This document shows positions 35,462-47,579 of a stretch of DNA of 64,000 nucleotides, in pieces (the first letter of the stretch is position 1; each line of letters starts with the position of its first letter). The stretch is from Ilex aquifolium (taxonomy: Eukaryota; Streptophyta; Magnoliopsida; Aquifoliales; Aquifoliaceae): NCBI GenBank assembly GCA_951799425.1, contig OX637405.1, positions 25,771,635 to 25,835,634 of the forward strand. Direction: 5' to 3'. The notes under the pieces were generated by a model, which was given only the letters and a program-made list of their open reading frames with translations, did no database searches and was not told the origin of the DNA. The translations under genes were made by a program, and so were the position numbers.

Positions 35462-38400
35462 CCACACGTGCGCGCATGCACATGCACACACAATACTGGT
35501 TCAGTGGTTGACTGGCTCACCATGACTGTGCATGCCTTAGGTATGTTTTTTGAGAATTAACTAAGAATCCCGAAGTCAATGGGAAGTGTGGATGTGCTTT
35601 GGATAATGCTGAAGTATGTTGTTGAAGAGAAAAAGGGAATAAAGTTTGAAGGAGACTGTGATTTGTTTGATACTCATTCAGTGAACAAGTCCTTTTCAGT
35701 TTTGTAGTGTGGATTTGCATCAGCATTGTAACATCCCTAGTGTGAGGTTTCTAATATTGTGTTGGGCTGATTGGCCGAGCTTCACAAAATAATATTGAGG
35801 GGCGAAATGAAACTAAAATGTGGATTCTGTGGAGCGTGTTGAGAATTAATATCTGTGCTGTGCATCTCATTTGTCAAAGTTGACTTCCTATTGTTTTGTG
35901 CAGAATCCAGTTGCTAGATGGCATATTTCGCAAGGTTCAATTAATACTATTGCCTTTTCTTCTGATGGAGCCTATATTGCCACTGGTGGAAGGGATGGTA
36001 TTGTTCACCTTAGAGATGTCCTGTTTATTGTTCCTTTGTATCTTTCACACATTGGAGAGCTGAGATCAGTTATTAAATATAGGTTATTTAAGAGTATTTG
36101 ACTACAAAAATGAACAACTTATATGCGGTGGAAAAAGCTATTATGGTGCTCTTTTATGTTGTGCTTGGAGGTGAGAAGCTTGTTTGCCTTTCTGTTCATA
36201 AAAGATTTGTTGTCTGCAGTCCTTTTTTTTTAATAGATCAATGATGTTTTTTCTGGCTTATTGTTATTAACAATTCACTTTGGAAAAGTTTAACTTGCAA
36301 CAAATGATATGACAGCATGGATGGGAAGTACATTTTGACTGGAGGTGAAGATGATCTAGTTCAAGTTTGGAGTATGGAAGATCGAAAAGTTGTAGCCTGG
36401 GGTGAGGGACACAATTCATGGGTAAGTTTCTACAATATGCTGGTGTAAGCTTCTTAGTTCTTGTTCCAGAACCATGAATCTATTTCCTATTTTACTGGAG
36501 GGTGGCAGGTCAGTGGAGTGGCGTTTGATTCATATTGGTCAGCACCAACTTCAGAAAGCACGGGGGAAAATATAGTCTACAGATTTGGTTCTGTTGGTCA
36601 GGTATGTTGCTGGTTCAGATCTTAAACTAATTTCAATATTATCAATCCTAAACATCATCCATGATGTATGCTGTATCCATGTGGTTTTCCTTTTAAATCA
36701 TTTTTTTTTCCGGAAAGTAGTTTTCCTTTTAAATCTTGCCGATTGTTGATCGCATGGTTGCTTCTTGTAGCTTCAATTGAGTTCCAAAGGGATGGCAACT
36801 TATAAGTTATGCACACCTATATCTATAATTTCGTATTGTGAGTATTACAGTTTTTAGCGATAGCTACAATTCCTTCCAATTAATCCACATTCGGATGGAT
36901 GCTGGAGGTAATTAGTGCAACATTGGGTAAGTTTTTCATGCATCTACCCAAATAATGTTGCGATCTTGAGACAAGTATATGGGCCTGGATGGCAGTGAGA
37001 ATACACGGGAAGTGAATGAAGTGATATCAAACTACTTTGCGTTAGGGATGTCAGTGGACCGAAGCGGGGGCGGGGGGTGTAGTCTCCATCCCCGTACCCG
37101 CTTAAAAAAACTTCGTCCATCCCCGGTCCACCCCCGTTAGCGGGTATATTTTTCATCCCCATCCCCGTCCGCTGGTAAATTTCTAATCCCCGTCCCCGCT
37201 TCCCCCGTACCCGCCCAAGCCAAAGCCAAAGCCAAAGCCCAAGTCCAAGCCTAAGCCCAAGCCAACATAATCCAAAATTCTAAATAAATCAAACATTTTA
37301 AATAATAAGAGGACAAGTAGGAGGTTAAATTATAATACTCCAAGGAAGCCAAAAAATAAAAGGCAGTTTGTTACTCTAGAAAAGGAAAATGAAACCATGA
37401 GACAAAAACATCAAGACATAACAAAAGATAAATATATTTTTTCCGGATACAAAAAAAGACACCACAGAAACCTCAATTCAAATTTATCCCATAAAATGTT
37501 CGAATTGTTATTAAGAGCATGAGCATCCCAAATCAGAGTTTTTAAGCTAAAAACCAAATGGATCTAATTTGAAGTATGTAAATGGGTTGCGAATCAAATG
37601 GGCTGTGGATCAAATGGGTTGCGAATCAAATGGGTTGCTTCACCAGCACTGACATGGTCGGTGAGTGTCAACATGTTCCAAACAGAACAAAGATAAATCA
37701 AGGTGAACAAAAAATATTGTTAGTTTGTTTTTTTTTTTTAACAGCAAAACTGAAATTTCATTCATCTAATATGATAAAGGAGGATAAAAATCAGAATATA
37801 AAAAAGTCTTTAATTCGCGTGGGGTGAGTAGAGGAAGAGAATGGATTGTACCATGAACATACAAAGAGAAAAATAGTCACTTCCAAGAATTTCGTAGCAG
37901 TACTCACCGTCCAAAGCTTGGTGGTGCAAAATGAGGCCCAATCCAAGATCTGTGAGCAAGGCAGCGAGCAAGGCAGCCCAACGATCAGCTTGTAGCGGGA
38001 CACAGAGAGAGAGATGGAGGCGGTCGGCTGTGAGGAGCTGCTATGCAGCGATGAGTGTGGGTATCTATTTCTGTGTTTCACTGTGTGTGAGAGAGAGAGA
38101 GAGATAGAGAGAGAGGGAGGCGGCGGCTGAAGGCTAATAAAAGAAGAGATAGTAAATTAGGGCTTTGAAGTTTAAACTTTTAACTGGACTGGGAGTATGT
38201 ATATATATATTTTAAACGGGTACGGGGCGGGGGTAAGGGTAAATTCATCCCCGCACGGGTTTATACGGGTATCCCCGTATACGTCCACCGTTTAATACGT
38301 ATAGTCTATCGCCGGTCCAAACGGGGCGGGTTTGGACGAATACCCGTTTTTCCCCGGTCCACTGCCATCCCTACTTTGCGTAGCTGTCTTGATAGTCACT

Positions 38401-41400
38401 GAAACTTAAAATAAGCAAAGACTAAAGCAGGATTAAAAAGACAAATAGATACTATCCAATACTTAACAATTAAAAAGATTTTAGGTTGAGCTAGACAAAT
38501 TTTTGTGAAGTGAGATTCAAGAGCGGAGAATTATTGGAAATTGATAGCTGAGCTTTAGAGAAGTGTGACTACTTTTGTTATTGGATCCATCATTTCTTGA
38601 AAATAAGAGATCTGAGGAAGGTAGTGCTAATTGCAAACAAGAATCGAAATATCGTTTCGAAGTACCGTTTCGGTCAGCTCAAAAACGGAAACGTTTCGGA
38701 AACGCAGAAAAAATATGAAAACACGTGGAAACATGTAGAAATACAAATACAATCCATTTATTTATAAATATAAGCTAAATAATTGATTAATTTAACATAT
38801 TTATTCGGTTAACATCCATTTATATAAGAATAAATTTAAATTGGAGGAAAAAAAAAGTTTGGCATGAGGCAGAAATTATTTAAATTAGAATATTATCCAA
38901 TTAACAATACAATTTTATTATAATACAAATTTACTAATTAATAATACTAAGTGCATCATATTATTATAATACTAATTTGTGCAGCTTATTATTATAATAC
39001 TAATTTATTTATTTAAATTGTGTCTTCAAATTAATAAATAATATTATTTCATTAATATTAAAATCATTGTGTACACAATGATTAAAACACATAAATACTT
39101 AATTCTAGATATTTAACAAATAAGTTATAATTAATAAAATGACTTGCAGTTATTTAATATGTCAATTTAACAAATAATAATAACATAAAAGAATAATTAT
39201 AAAAAGGAAAAAAGTAATGAAGGGTATCAAATTAAATTAATGGTAGTTATGTATAGTTAAAAGTAAAAAATTATAATGCAGTGGGGTATTAAATGTAATT
39301 GTTCATACTTATAACAAAAAAAAATATATAAAAGACAGCACAGTCGTGTTTCGACCGAAAATGTACTGTTTCGACCGAAATGGTTCGACATAGTGACGTT
39401 TCGACCGAAACTTTGAAATTTTGGAATTCAACCTATATTTCGTGTCGGTGTGTTGAAATTCCGAAACGTTTCGGACGTTTTGACACGACATTTTGATCCT
39501 TGATTGCAAGTGAATGAGTGCTCCTGATTGAGAATATCTCTCAAAGTAAACGAAAGTTTTTGGGAGATGTTGCTGTAGTTTGTTTTTTATATTGTTAAGC
39601 TTGCCAAGAATGCTGTATTGAGATTATTGAACTTCAAGGGAGGTTAACTTACGTTATGGTTAAAATAGGAGGGTTTAGAACAAGAACATTATTAAGTAGC
39701 ATATTTAGCATAGGTTGAGGATAAGAGGAGAGAGATGATTTGGGTATTGTAGAATAGATTGATGTATGCAGTGTTAAAGAGTGACATAATCTAAGTTGAA
39801 TTTGAGGTGTTTGGGAATGTGTTTAGTGGCTCTTGATATGGTGCATTCCCAATAAATGATTTTTTCTAGCAGGAAAGCTAGACAATGGTAGTAATGCTTT
39901 GTTAATTATGTTGAATGCATGGTGAATTCTTTTGAAAAAGTCACAGTTAACTAGGGAAAATACAGTTCAAAAAAAAAAAAACTAGGGAAAATATGGAGTT
40001 TTATGGGATCTATCATCATGCTTTGATATAAAGGGCATTTTTATATCATAGGATATCTGAGCCGAAGGTATCTAGGGAGAGACAAAACTGATCTTGCTAT
40101 GTAAATTTGCTTTGCAAAAAAAGAGAATTATGGCCAAAATAAAAAGGAAACTTGCCTCTCATTCTCCTATTGAATACTTTGGAGTATGTATATCTATTTT
40201 GTCTATCAAATCGAGACTCATGGGCTAAGAAACACATCGTATTCGTATCATACAAAATGATAAGGATACGACAAAATCCTAAAATATAGGATACGGGTAC
40301 AACGATGATACGACCAATTAAAATAATATTATATATTTTTATACATATAATAACAACATTAATAATAACTAATAAGACCTAGCAAACATTAATTTTTTGA
40401 TTGTAATTGAAATAGATCAAAGATTCAAAATAAACATCCACCAGTTCTTGTAATATTATTACATCAATTTTAAAATCAAAATTTAGAATCAGATATACAA
40501 GCAAAGACAAATATTGGCGTGACAGTGAGGTGGGAGTGACTGGGAACAAAAAACATCCTAAATAACAAATTAGATATTAGTAAGCTTAATAAACAAAAAA
40601 AAAAAAAACTCCCAAAAAATTCGTTCAAACAACCAAAACCCTAAAAAATTTCCAATTTTTTAAAACCCTAAGTTACCAAACCCAATCAAATTGCCAAATC
40701 AGATAGTTCTAAACTCAAATAGCAAAATCAATCCACAAAAGTAGCAAAACCCCAAAATTAAAAAAAACCTGAAATCGAAGGCTTCAAAGCAGGTCTGGAT
40801 TCTGGAGACTTTTGAAGGCTTGAAGGTTGAAGCATATCGTTGAATCATTGAAGGTGAAGCCGATCTGGAGGCTGGATGTCGTTGAAGAAGATCGCCTCTT
40901 CCTCTTCGCCAGATCACCTCTTCCTCTTTGCTTGGAGCAGTTCGACATTGGGGCTGGAACGAATGGCCCAGTTAAACGATGTTTCTTCTTCTTCCTTCTT
41001 TTTCTTTTTAGCCCCTAAAGTTTTAAAAATTACAAATCTTACACCGCCGTATCCGGTTACAAAAAATGCTTGTTCACTGTTCTAGAATCCTTGTCTATAA
41101 GAGCAAATTACTCAGTTGTTTGTCGGGTCAGGTGCTCAAGGTTGTTTATTGCTAGTATAACTTGGATTTGCTTGGACAAGTATATTTTGTTCGCTTAAAG
41201 CAAATGAGGGGCCGTACATTCAACATGGAGGTCTAACCTTATAGCCTAAGCATGACATCTCTACAAACCCGTTTTGCACTAGCTGTGTATGCTTGTCTAG
41301 AGCTGATTCGTATCAATTATTGATTCCTCGTAGAATTTGGCTTTAAGACTTTTCATAGTTTGGCTGCAGTAATGCCTTCATGTTCTATCATGAACAAAGT

Positions 41401-41815
41401 AATGATTTTATTGATGCAGGACACACAATTGCTTTTGTGGGACCTGGAAATGGATGAGATTGTTGTGCCAATGCGCCGCCCTCCTGGAGGGTCCCCTACT
41501 TTTGGTACTGGTAGTCAGTCATCCCATTGGGACAGTGCTTGCCCAGTTGGAACTCTGCAACCTGCTCCAAGCATACGAGATGTTCCGAAGCTCTCCCCAC
41601 TGGTTTCTCATCGAGTTCACACTGAACCTCTGTCTGGTTTGATTTTTACTCAGGAATCTGTCCTTACCGCCTGCAGAGAGGGGCACATAAAAATCTGGAT
41701 GAGACCAGGTTTTGCAGAAAACCAATCCAGGAACTCAGGTTCTCTATTGAGTACAAGTTTGAAGGAAAAGCCTTTATTTTCAGGAAAAGTCGGCAGTACC
41801 GGTTACAAGCAATGA
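31538..41815 (+). CDS. WD40 protein of the WDR20/DMWD/creC family, complete, 11 exons
   Basis: Exons: 31538-31720, 32197-32508, 32614-32722, 32839-32932, 33968-34055, 34170-34253, 35904-35997, 36083-36170, 36316-36421, 36509-36601, 41420-41815; together 548 codons plus TGA. Plant proteins annotated as probable catabolite repression protein creC share this layout: an N-terminal [20 protein letters not shown] segment, a Ser/Gly-rich loop (residues about 75-140), then WD repeats ([90 protein letters not shown]). Fungal creC and animal WDR20 bind and activate USP12/46-type deubiquitinases; the same role in plants is inference. The first ATG of a double ATG is used. Intron 4 has a GC donor; retaining it adds an early stop. 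Intron 10 (4.8 kb) holds two hAT elements. Confidence 0.93.
32933..33967 (+). other. GC-AG intron in the WDR20-like gene
   Basis: The exons end ...GTT AAT AAT AG and resume T CGT TGT ACT AGT, giving the conserved [14 protein letters not shown]. The donor is therefore AG|GCAAGA, a good GC-type site, and the acceptor is CAACAG. No GT near 32933 keeps the frame. Confidence 0.82.
35420..35492. repeat. (TC)n(AC)n compound microsatellite in WD40-gene intron 6
   Basis: About twelve TC units followed by AC units and an imperfect GCACATGCAC tail. Confidence 0.85.
37043..38373. mobile_element. hAT-type element with exact 8-bp target duplication, 1.33 kb
   Basis: The exact repeat CTTTGCGT flanks it (37035-37042 and 38374-38381). 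The ends are TAGGGATGTCAGTGGACCG and, read inward from the right, TAGGGATGGCAGTGGACCG. Subterminal DNA is full of CCCCGT/ACGGGG and GGTACGGG words. Its left 130 bp and the internal CCAAGCCAACATAATCC segment match the element at 59680-60467, so the two are one family. A 96-codon frame on the minus strand (37791-38081) has no known domain. Confidence 0.88.
38638..39502. mobile_element. hAT-type element, 865 bp, in WD40-gene intron 10
   Basis: The ends are CAAGAATCGAAAT and, read inward from the right, CAAGGATCAAAAT. The 8-bp flanks ATTGCAAA (38630-38637) and ATTGCAAG (39503-39510) differ at one position. Subterminal regions carry repeated CGTTTCGG/CCGAAACG words, including the palindrome CCGAAACGTTTCGG. 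Non-coding. Confidence 0.78.
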
Positions 41816-43052
41816 CCTTGATCATGGTCAAATGGCAGGCAAAACCTAGCACTTTTTCATGGAGATACATTTTTACTTGCTGCCGGATGGCCTCCTCATA
41901 ACTGACACTGTGAACATTGTTCGTGTGTCCAGTGAGATTAACACAAAATGCCCATTGTATAGTCTGGAATGAAAATGCCACTGGTGGCACCATGAAATTG
42001 AAAAGGAGTACCTGCCCACTTTGTAAGTATGATAGGGCTGTCAGTAGGATATTATTTTGACTGCTGAGAATAAAAGAAGCAGTTTCTTTTGAATTTTTTT
42101 TAGTTCATAGGTTTGTTTTCTGTGATCATTTTTGTCTGATGGAAATGCTTAGTTTGAGTTGTGACATATAATTTATACTGAGCTACCCAAATTTTGCCAT
42201 TCATTGCTTCATTTATCATGCCTTTGCTGCATGTTGTTTTACATGGTCTTTTAAGAAAGTCCATCTTTGAAGATGAACAAAAGATGCAAGCCTGACTACT
42301 AGTAGAATACTTGGTGGACAAAATCTGTACTCAGCTTATAGGCCAGGGCCTGGAAGTTAAACCATGCCTTTTGTTCCACAAACTTGTTAAAATTCCTACT
42401 CAATTTCTTGAAATTTGGTATTGCAATACTGAGTTGTTGAGGGTTCCATTCATCTTGGATGCTGAACTTGTACCCAGCATGAAATTTTAATTGTAACGAC
42501 TCAATTTTTATCGTATCCGTGTTCTTATTCCCTTAGATCCCTGTCTGTATTGTAGGCAATATATGAAAGCAATTTGTAAGCACAAAGAACATTGAAATTC
42601 ATCTTTGGCATTATTGATCAGCAAATTGATGGTAATGCAACAGAATGCAATATCTGTGCTCAAGGAACAAATCATTGAATACAGGCCACATAGCTTGAAA
42701 AACATAAAAATTCATTCACTGGAAGAAATATGTTGTAACAATCCCTATGGTACAAAATCGGACGAAAAGCCAAATATACAGAGTCCAGTAACCGGATGAT
42801 TCAGTAAGATCATCTTTTCAAGTTGTACTGAAACCACCATCCATGGCCTCGATATGCTAACTTAAAGAGCCCAACAAAGAACTGTACAGTTGCTGGACAA
42901 ACTCTACAACAGCGGGAATCATCCTTCTTCAGCTCATAAATAAACTCAATATCGAGCGATGCTTCAAACACTTTGAGATTCTATACAAACAGGAAACCAC
43001 CCTTATTCTGTTCCTCATTTATTAAGCAAACAAATTACAATGTAATTTCAAC
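41816..43052. other. Convergent 3' flanks of the WD40 and RING-CH genes
   Basis: Probable 3' UTR of the WD40 gene (plus strand, to roughly 42500) meeting the 3' UTR of the RING-CH gene (minus strand). Only about 1.2 kb separates the two stop codons, so the transcripts could overlap at their ends. No additional gene or transposon seen. Confidence 0.5.
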
Positions 43053-46000
43053 TCAGCTACGATGCAAAATACTTGAATCCTCCAATTCAGTTTCATGCTG
43101 CTGAGGATCTGTTTGAGGTGTCTGAGCAGTTTCTGAAGACTGTTGTGGCTGTGTCACCTGCTGAGCATCACGCTGCCAATTCGATGAAGTATGCCACCTC
43201 CTCCACTTTAAAAACTCAAGAATAATAGACGTCCCACACATTGCACCTCCAAATCCGGCAAATGTGGCAAGAAGAACTGATAGAACAGCCTGCACGTGAA
43301 GCTGTAACCCCCACAGACATAAAAATAATTTGCATCAGAAGAAACACCTTGGGTTGCTTACTGGCATCAAGAAATTATTTATGATCCTTTTTTCTTGAGG
43401 GGTGGCGTCCAAAATATTTTATTCCTTGTGAGCAATTGACTTAATGCAGTCAATTGAGAGCACAAAAATAGTTCAAAAGTTCAAAGAATTTCCATAATGT
43501 AAAAAACCAATAGAATGACCGACTGGAAAAGATCGCTTTTTCCCACGCCTGAACAAGTAGGGAACAATAATTTTGAGCAAACCATCCCTTACCAGTGAAT
43601 AAAAAACATGTGCAAAGAGAACCACCAGTCCAAACTGAATTGTCGCATAAATCCAAGCATATCTTCTCCTAACTGAGCATAAATTGCAGAGAAATAGGTA
43701 TCACAGCCAAGATGACCACACTAATGCTTGAAAAAAGTGTCTTGTTATAGAAATCTAAATTTTAGATACCCATAGTGGTTGATGTCATTGATGCAAGGAG
43801 ACCCAATATGCAGGAAAACGGCAGAGATATTGCAATTGCACCAGATCCCATTTTTGCAACCTGCACAAATGGGGAAACATTAGGAACATTGGTAGCTCGA
43901 AAGACTTGCATTTCTAAGTTTCTCAGCTTACCAAAAGTTGCTCCAGAAAACAAAAATAGGCAAGCATGCTGACAATAACAAGAACAGGTACATCCTGCCA
44001 AACCCTGATAAAATGGCAAATCTTTCAGCCAGAAGTGATACTCTTAACAGCTTTTAACCTCAATAAATTATAATAGAATCAGCACAAAGCAAAGGATGGT
44101 GAGAACATGCAGATTATTGGATTTAAACGTCTTTTCATGCATCATGGTCTTTTAAACTGCACGTGATATCTCCTCCAATCATCATATGTATATATTATAA
44201 TCTCAATTACTATACAGGGATAAACATACCTAGAGATCATAAAATGAAAATTAAAGAGATATAGAAGAGGTGCATTTTCCAAGGTTATGCAATGGGAAAA
44301 TCTTACTACTTGCCTGTATCTAGCAATTTCAGCCTGCTGAACTCCACTTCCTTGCAAACTACGGGGCTGAGCATTTTGAATTCGTAAAAGGGTGACAGGT
44401 AGATTCCGAACGTCTTGCTGGCACACGTCACAGGTCTTATTACCTTTGATGCTAAACCATTTTACTGCACATGCTTGGTGAGCCAGGGCAAGTTCACCTT
44501 TGCAGCTACACTCCATCTTGAGGGTATCAGCACCCTCCCCAAGTTCACCAAAGCAGATTCTGCAGACTGCTTCTTCTTCCGGAATATCTTCACCATCATT
44601 ATCCTTTACATCTGAACCACAATACTAAGATAAGGCATAGGTTGGTCATCGCAAGTAACAACATCAGGGGTCCATGTTACAGCAGAAGTTAAAAATGCAG
44701 ACAGCAGGTCAATTTCCAGCATTTTAGGTGATAAGATAATTCATTTGCCTCACTAAATGGAGTGTAAAGTTGGTAGCTACAATTAATGCTATATAATATT
44801 TGGGCTGGGAAAACATCATAACATGTTGTAGTGATCACCAGCATTTACAGCTGTGATAGTCCTTACACTAGTACTACTAGATTTGGTTGTCACTTGGAGC
44901 AGCGAATCCATCATAAGCAGGAAGCATTGTTGTGAATCACCTATTCAACTTTTTTGGGCTCAGGATGATGTGTTATAATTGATGCCTTTTTGCCACTTGG
45001 GAGATTTACAGGTCCACGGAGCCAATTTTATTTACACCAGTCTTCATTGAAGACTTGACCAAATGAACTAATGCAAGTCTTCTAATTAATTCAAGAAAGA
45101 AAATTCAAGTTAATTAAGAATGACAGAAACTTTTTAATACAGTGAAGAAACAACCAAAGACTATTTGGATAATAAATTTACCAGCATCAACTGTTGGAGC
45201 TGAGTTTGATGTCGCAACAGTTCCTTGTGCCACTCGAGGAGTAGTTGGAATAACACGAATGACACTACCTAGAGAATCCATCCGTCTTATGCTTTGATCT
45301 TTATTTAATACGGGAACAGAACGTGAACGATGAATAGGAAGTTGGGTACCACCTTTCTGTGAAGTGAGGAATTCTTTAAGACCCAAGCACAAGTCAGATA
45401 TCAAAGAGAGCATTAAGAAAACAAGTACGGAAGAAATTTATAAAAGCAAGCTTAATAAGTGTATTACCCTAAAAACCCTTCGTAATGACAAGGCACACCA
45501 TAATTAAGACATGAGACTATTCATCTATTGCATTCTCATAGTTTGTGTAATACCAAGGAAAAATTCAAGAGGTTAGTGAGCTGTATTGAGAAAAAAAGAA
45601 AAAGAAAAAATTAAAGAGTTTCAGCATAATTAAGACAACATGCCAGAGCTAGAGCTTGAACAGAGGAAAATCAAAAGAGAGACACACCCTTGATAACAAA
45701 CTCATCATAATTTAGGATCCTTAGTTCCAAGACTTCCTTCAGAAGTTAAGCCTACCATTTATGTCTTCATGCACCATAGAATTCTCATCCACTTTTGTTA
45801 CCTCTTATGATAATATGAGGTTGATACTTACAGATGAATTGAGTCCGTCAGTTGCGTTTCCTCCATGCATAGACTCTGGAGTTGAGTGTGCAATTGGGGT
45901 AACTGGCAAAGATGACGTGATCTTTGTTTTGGGTGTGAGAAGCTTTGTAAAAGACAATGTCCTTGGAATCAAACTTTTCTCCCGGGTTCCTGAGTGTGTT

Positions 46001-47341
46001 CCTCCTAGGGCTAGGATAGCAGCCTTCTCAATGTCTGAATTTGTACGCCGGAACTTGAAGCTTAATTTAGGGAGGAGGCTTTTCATTGATGATTTTCCTC
46101 TAGATGGTGAGGGACTTGAAAACCCATTGAATTTTGCATAACTAGGACTGGGCAGTGGGGAAAAATTCACTCTTTTGGGAGTTGCACTTGGTGTTAGGGG
46201 CATGTTTATTCTCACAAACTCCTCCGTAAAGCCCTCAACTGTTCGTGTGGGTATCTCCATAACTAGGTTTTGCTGCCTCTCATGTTGACTGGTTCTTGTT
46301 TCTTCGATTATTTCACTTGGTACTTCAACCTATTAACATTAGCCATAAATTAGAAACATAGACTTTTATTTTTTTTTGGGAGGGGTAGGGGGAGGGGGAG
46401 GTTAAGAAGACAAAGCCTTCACAAGGTAAGGAGTACCACTAAACCAAAGACCGTTGGTAGAAACACAGACTTCATTCAGCTTGTTAGTACCAGCAATGAT
46501 CTCGATATCCAAAGTTCAAGAACCATGTATCACTATAATATGGCAATATCCCGCCAGCATTTCATGTCTAATAAGTTTTGAAAATATCAATCTATGCTAT
46601 AGGTTAGCATGATCGCTGCTGCCAAGCCCATATCCATAAGATTGATTCCTATGATACAGAATTTGACTGACAATGTATGCCTTGCGGCTTTGGGAACCCT
46701 AAACAATAGATTTCTAAAAGGGTTTCTAGATTAATTGCAGTGCCAAAACCATGTGGTCTGATGTACTAGTTCAAACAAAATCTAGCAAATATATACATAT
46801 ATTCATAGGTTCAAGCACATCTAATGATACAAACATATATGTTTTGAATCTGTTTTTTTCCTTTTTTTTGTTCTTGGACCTGTGTATGTTAGATCCGTTT
46901 AAGCAACTAAATTTTAACTAAGTTTCAGAAGCATGACTATTCAAGAACCAAAACGGAGACACCCAATACAGATTAGGTTACAAAGGCAGACTTTTCATGG
47001 ATGATAATGCAATTTGGAAACATCAATGAAAAAAGAACAAATAAGAAAATTGATTGAGAGAAAGCATAGAGACCAACATTTAAAAAAAATAAAATTAGAA
47101 ACTAACAGACAACCCATGAAAGAAGTGAGAGCAAAAGTCAGAGTTCATTCAGAAATATGGTGACAGGAGCAAGAAAAACCCAATGTAAGAAAAAAAAAAA
47201 GCGACATGGAGAACATAGAAACAAAAATCAAAGTACCTTTAGTAAAGGAGGAGGAAGATGATCAACTGGGTGGTGGTTGTCTTTGTTCGAAGAGCCTTCA
47301 TCACTCTCTTTAGCCACTGAATTTTCTTCTGGAGCTTCCAT
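43053..47341 (-). CDS. RING-CH (RINGv, MARCH-like) membrane E3 ubiquitin ligase, complete, 8 exons
   Basis: Exons in transcript order: 47341-47237, 46329-45832, 45356-45182, 44611-44314, 44004-43932, 43860-43770, 43672-43593, 43301-43053; together 522 codons plus TGA. The N-terminal half is Ser/Pro-rich and basic ([40 protein letters not shown]). The RING-CH finger in exon 4 has all C4HC3 ligands: [22 protein letters not shown]. Four hydrophobic segments follow ([76 protein letters not shown]), then a Gln-rich tail. The family works as membrane-bound E3 ligases; the substrate is unknown. The exon 4 donor is GC. Intron 1 carries a SINE. It converges with the WD40 gene. Confidence 0.92.
44005..44313 (-). 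other. GC-AG intron in the RING-CH gene
   Basis: On the minus strand the exon ends AGA TAC AG and the next begins G GTT TGG CAG, giving the family-conserved [12 protein letters not shown]. The donor is AG|GCAAGT, a perfect GC-type site, and the acceptor is TATCAG. Using the GT four bases downstream would give ARYRQ followed by a shifted frame. Confidence 0.85.
46366..46458 (-). mobile_element. Short tRNA-derived SINE in RING-CH intron 1
   Basis: The minus strand begins with box-A-like TGGTTTAGTGGTAC and ends in a C/T-rich stretch followed by an A run. Imperfect flanking repeats AGAAACATAGACTT and AGAAACACAGACTT mark the target duplication. It shares about 50 bp with the SINE at 57322-57437 but lacks the box-B part. 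Confidence 0.65.
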
Positions 47342-47479
47342 GAATAAGTATTTGATAGATAATTACAAGTTATACTTGACAATAAATGAACTAAATTTCA
47401 ATAAGCTCAGGTGAATATCCTCATAAATTGAACAAACACAGAAGAAAAGACACAACAAGAGATGAACAGACCGGAGCAA

Positions 47480-47545
47480 CCTGAGAGAGACACAGAGAGA
47501 GAGAGACAGACAGAGACAGAGATAGAGACAGAGAGAGAAGGAGGG
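47480..47545 (-). repeat. CT-rich leader tract of the RING-CH gene
   Basis: On the minus strand, (CT)n with GTCT and GTGT interruptions, 140-205 bp upstream of the ATG. It is likely within the 5' UTR or core promoter, where plant genes often carry such pyrimidine patches. Confidence 0.6.
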
Positions 47546-47579
47546 ACAAAGAGGTTTTACTAGGAAGCTGGCCAACAAC

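Noticed and set aside
37791-38081. 96-codon minus-strand frame in the hAT element
   Set aside because: No transposase or other domain seen; the related copy at 59680 lacks this segment, so it is not needed by the family.
40225-41060. Possible further member of the GGATAC hAT family (CTAAGAAACACATCGTATTC start)
   Set aside because: The left part resembles the element at 3338, but no matching inverted right end or 8-bp duplication was found.
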